Shown here: positions 5,341 to 6,330 of the stretch, piece after piece
Layout: every line of letters begins with the position of its first letter
How positions within the stretch are numbered: position 1 is the first letter of the stretch
From: Pseudomonadota bacterium
GTDB taxonomy: Bacteria; Desulfobacterota; Desulfobulbia; Desulfobulbales; Desulfobulbaceae
Direction: 5' to 3'
Assembly: GCA_009782165.1 (NCBI GenBank)
Contig: WQUH01000083.1
Location: 1 to 6,330 of the forward strand
DNA: 6,330 bases
The notes under the pieces: model-generated
Seen by the model: the letters and a program-made list of their open reading frames with translations, nothing else
Databases searched by the model: none
What the model was told of the DNA's origin: nothing
Made by a program: the position numbers and the translations under genes

Positions 5341-6330
5341 TTACGCGGCTTTCTTCTCAGGCGCCTTCAAGGTGGCCAGAATGACGACGGCAACAGCCAG
5401 AATCACTGCCGAGACGATGAACGGCATAAAGTAGGAGCCGGTCATATTCTTGAGCCAGCCGCCGGCAAAGACGCCGCAGAAACCGGCCACGCCCCAGGCG
5501 GTGAACAGCAGACCGTAGTTGGAACCCTGGGCGCTCGGTCCGAAGTATTGCAGGGTGGTGGCCGGGAACAGGGTGAACATGGAGCCGTAGTTCCAGCCGA
5601 TCACACCGGCGCAGATGGCCAGCATTACGCTGTCTTTGCCTGCCGGAAAGAGCACCAGCATGGCGGCAACCTGGAGGGCGAACAGGGTGACGAAGATCAC
5701 CTTGGTTCCTCCGAGTTTGTCAGCCAGCGGGCCGATCAGGATACGGACCAGGGCGTTGAAGATGGCCAGGACAGCCGGGGCGCCTGCGGCGGCCGCGGCA
5801 ATGGCTTTGGCGGCATCAGCGGGAACCTTGGCCGCGGCGTCAAGGCCATTCTGGGCTTTGTACACCAAGGTCATGGCATCGATGCCGTGCGCGGCGATCA
5901 GACCGATGACCATCAGGCCGGCAAAGGAGCCGCAGAAATAGGCAACCCACAGCAGCCAGAACTGGGAGGTTTTCTTGGTCTCGTCGTAGGTGTAGTCGCG
6001 GTAGGCCTTGGGCGCGCCGGCGCCTCCAGCGGGAGCTGGCGGATTCCAGCCTGCGGGCTTCCAGCCTGCGGGCGGCACCTTCAGGCAGAGGGCGGCGATG
6101 ACGACCATGATGAACATGGCGATACCGACATATTTGAAAACCGGGAGGGCGCTGCCGTTGCCGATGGTCGGCGAGTTGATCATGCTGACGGCCAGCGGGG
6201 CCATGATGAAGGAACCCAAACCAAGGCCGACAACGGTGAAACCGGTGGCCAGGGCGCGGCGGTCAGGCCACCATTTGGGCGCGGTGGCGATCGGCGGCAG
6301 ATATACGCAGCCGCCGCCAAAACCGGCGAT
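5341..6330 (-). CDS. OFA-family MFS transporter (5'-truncated by window edge)
   Basis: The visible 329 residues are the middle and C-terminal part of a major facilitator permease. The frame stays open to the window edge, so the true start lies outside; the in-frame TTG at 6217-6219 is an internal Leu codon. The first visible segment ([21 protein letters not shown], residues 10-30, then FTVVGLGLG) matches the hallmark of the oxalate/formate antiporter (OFA) family. A cytoplasmic linker rich in Pro, Gly and Trp follows (about 86-107), then [14 protein letters not shown] (121-134), and the C-half MFS motif [17 protein letters not shown] (192-208). Several further hydrophobic helices precede the basic tail APEKKAA. 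OFA members carry small carboxylates such as oxalate, formate or lactate; the substrate here cannot be read from sequence. An Ala-rich segment at 164-187 is unusual. Confidence 0.9.
   Translation of the reverse strand: MAGFGGGCVYLPPIATAPKWWPDRRALATGFTVVGLGLGSFIMAPLAVSMINSPTIGNGSALPVFKYVGIAMFIMVVIAALCLKVPPAGWKPAGWNPPAPAGGAGAPKAYRDYTYDETKKTSQFWLLWVAYFCGSFAGLMVIGLIAAHGIDAMTLVYKAQNGLDAAAKVPADAAKAIAAAAAGAPAVLAIFNALVRILIGPLADKLGGTKVIFVTLFALQVAAMLVLFPAGKDSVMLAICAGVIGWNYGSMFTLFPATTLQYFGPSAQGSNYGLLFTAWGVAGFCGVFAGGWLKNMTGSYFMPFIVSAVILAVAVVILATLKAPEKKAA

Noticed and set aside
6217..6219. TTG as the start codon of the transporter
   Set aside because: The frame continues upstream to the window edge with residues that match the OFA signature, so this codon encodes an internal Leu.

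Overview
The window carries five protein genes, all on the minus strand, so it reads biologically from right (6330) to left (1). In order of transcription they are: the 3' part of an OFA-type major facilitator transporter (cut by the window edge); a FluC/CrcB fluoride channel followed 11 bp later by a DUF190 protein with four CBS domains; a complete elongation factor G; and a RecA/DnaB-like P-loop ATPase of unknown role. The sequence is GC-rich with dense coding. The EF-G has the signatures of the mitochondrial-EFG1-like bacterial subfamily (spdEFG1), which I recall from spirochaetes, planctomycetes and the former Deltaproteobacteria. Together with the OFA transporter and the style of the noncoding repeats, this suggests Desulfobacterota/Desulfuromonadia (Geobacter/Pelobacter/Desulfuromonas-like). 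That is an inference from protein character, not a proven assignment.

Region by region: 5341-6330 is the transporter gene. 5188-5340 is an intergenic spacer with two strong hairpins, the second of which (15 perfect base pairs) is a plausible transcription terminator for the transporter. 3521-5187 is a likely two-gene fluoride-related operon (crcB, then DUF190-CBS). 3198-3520 is a 323-bp noncoding stretch holding a consensus-like sigma70 promoter (exact TATAAT), an untranslated segment of about 150 nt, a textbook intrinsic terminator, and then 70 nt with a GC hairpin before the EF-G start. 1113-3197 is fusA. 358-1053 is the ATPase gene, 59 bp after fusA and probably co-transcribed with it. 1-357 has no credible gene. 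Its first ~250 bp look like the end of a dispersed, palindrome-rich intergenic repeat.

How the parts relate: CrcB would export fluoride, and the DUF190-CBS partner may couple it to an adenine-nucleotide signal. EF-G drives ribosome translocation and here sits outside the classical rpsL-rpsG-fusA-tuf operon as far as the window shows. The most interesting unexplained structure is the promoter-to-terminator unit ahead of fusA. It could be a small RNA gene or an attenuated fusA leader. I found no CRISPR array, rRNA, tRNA or insertion sequence.
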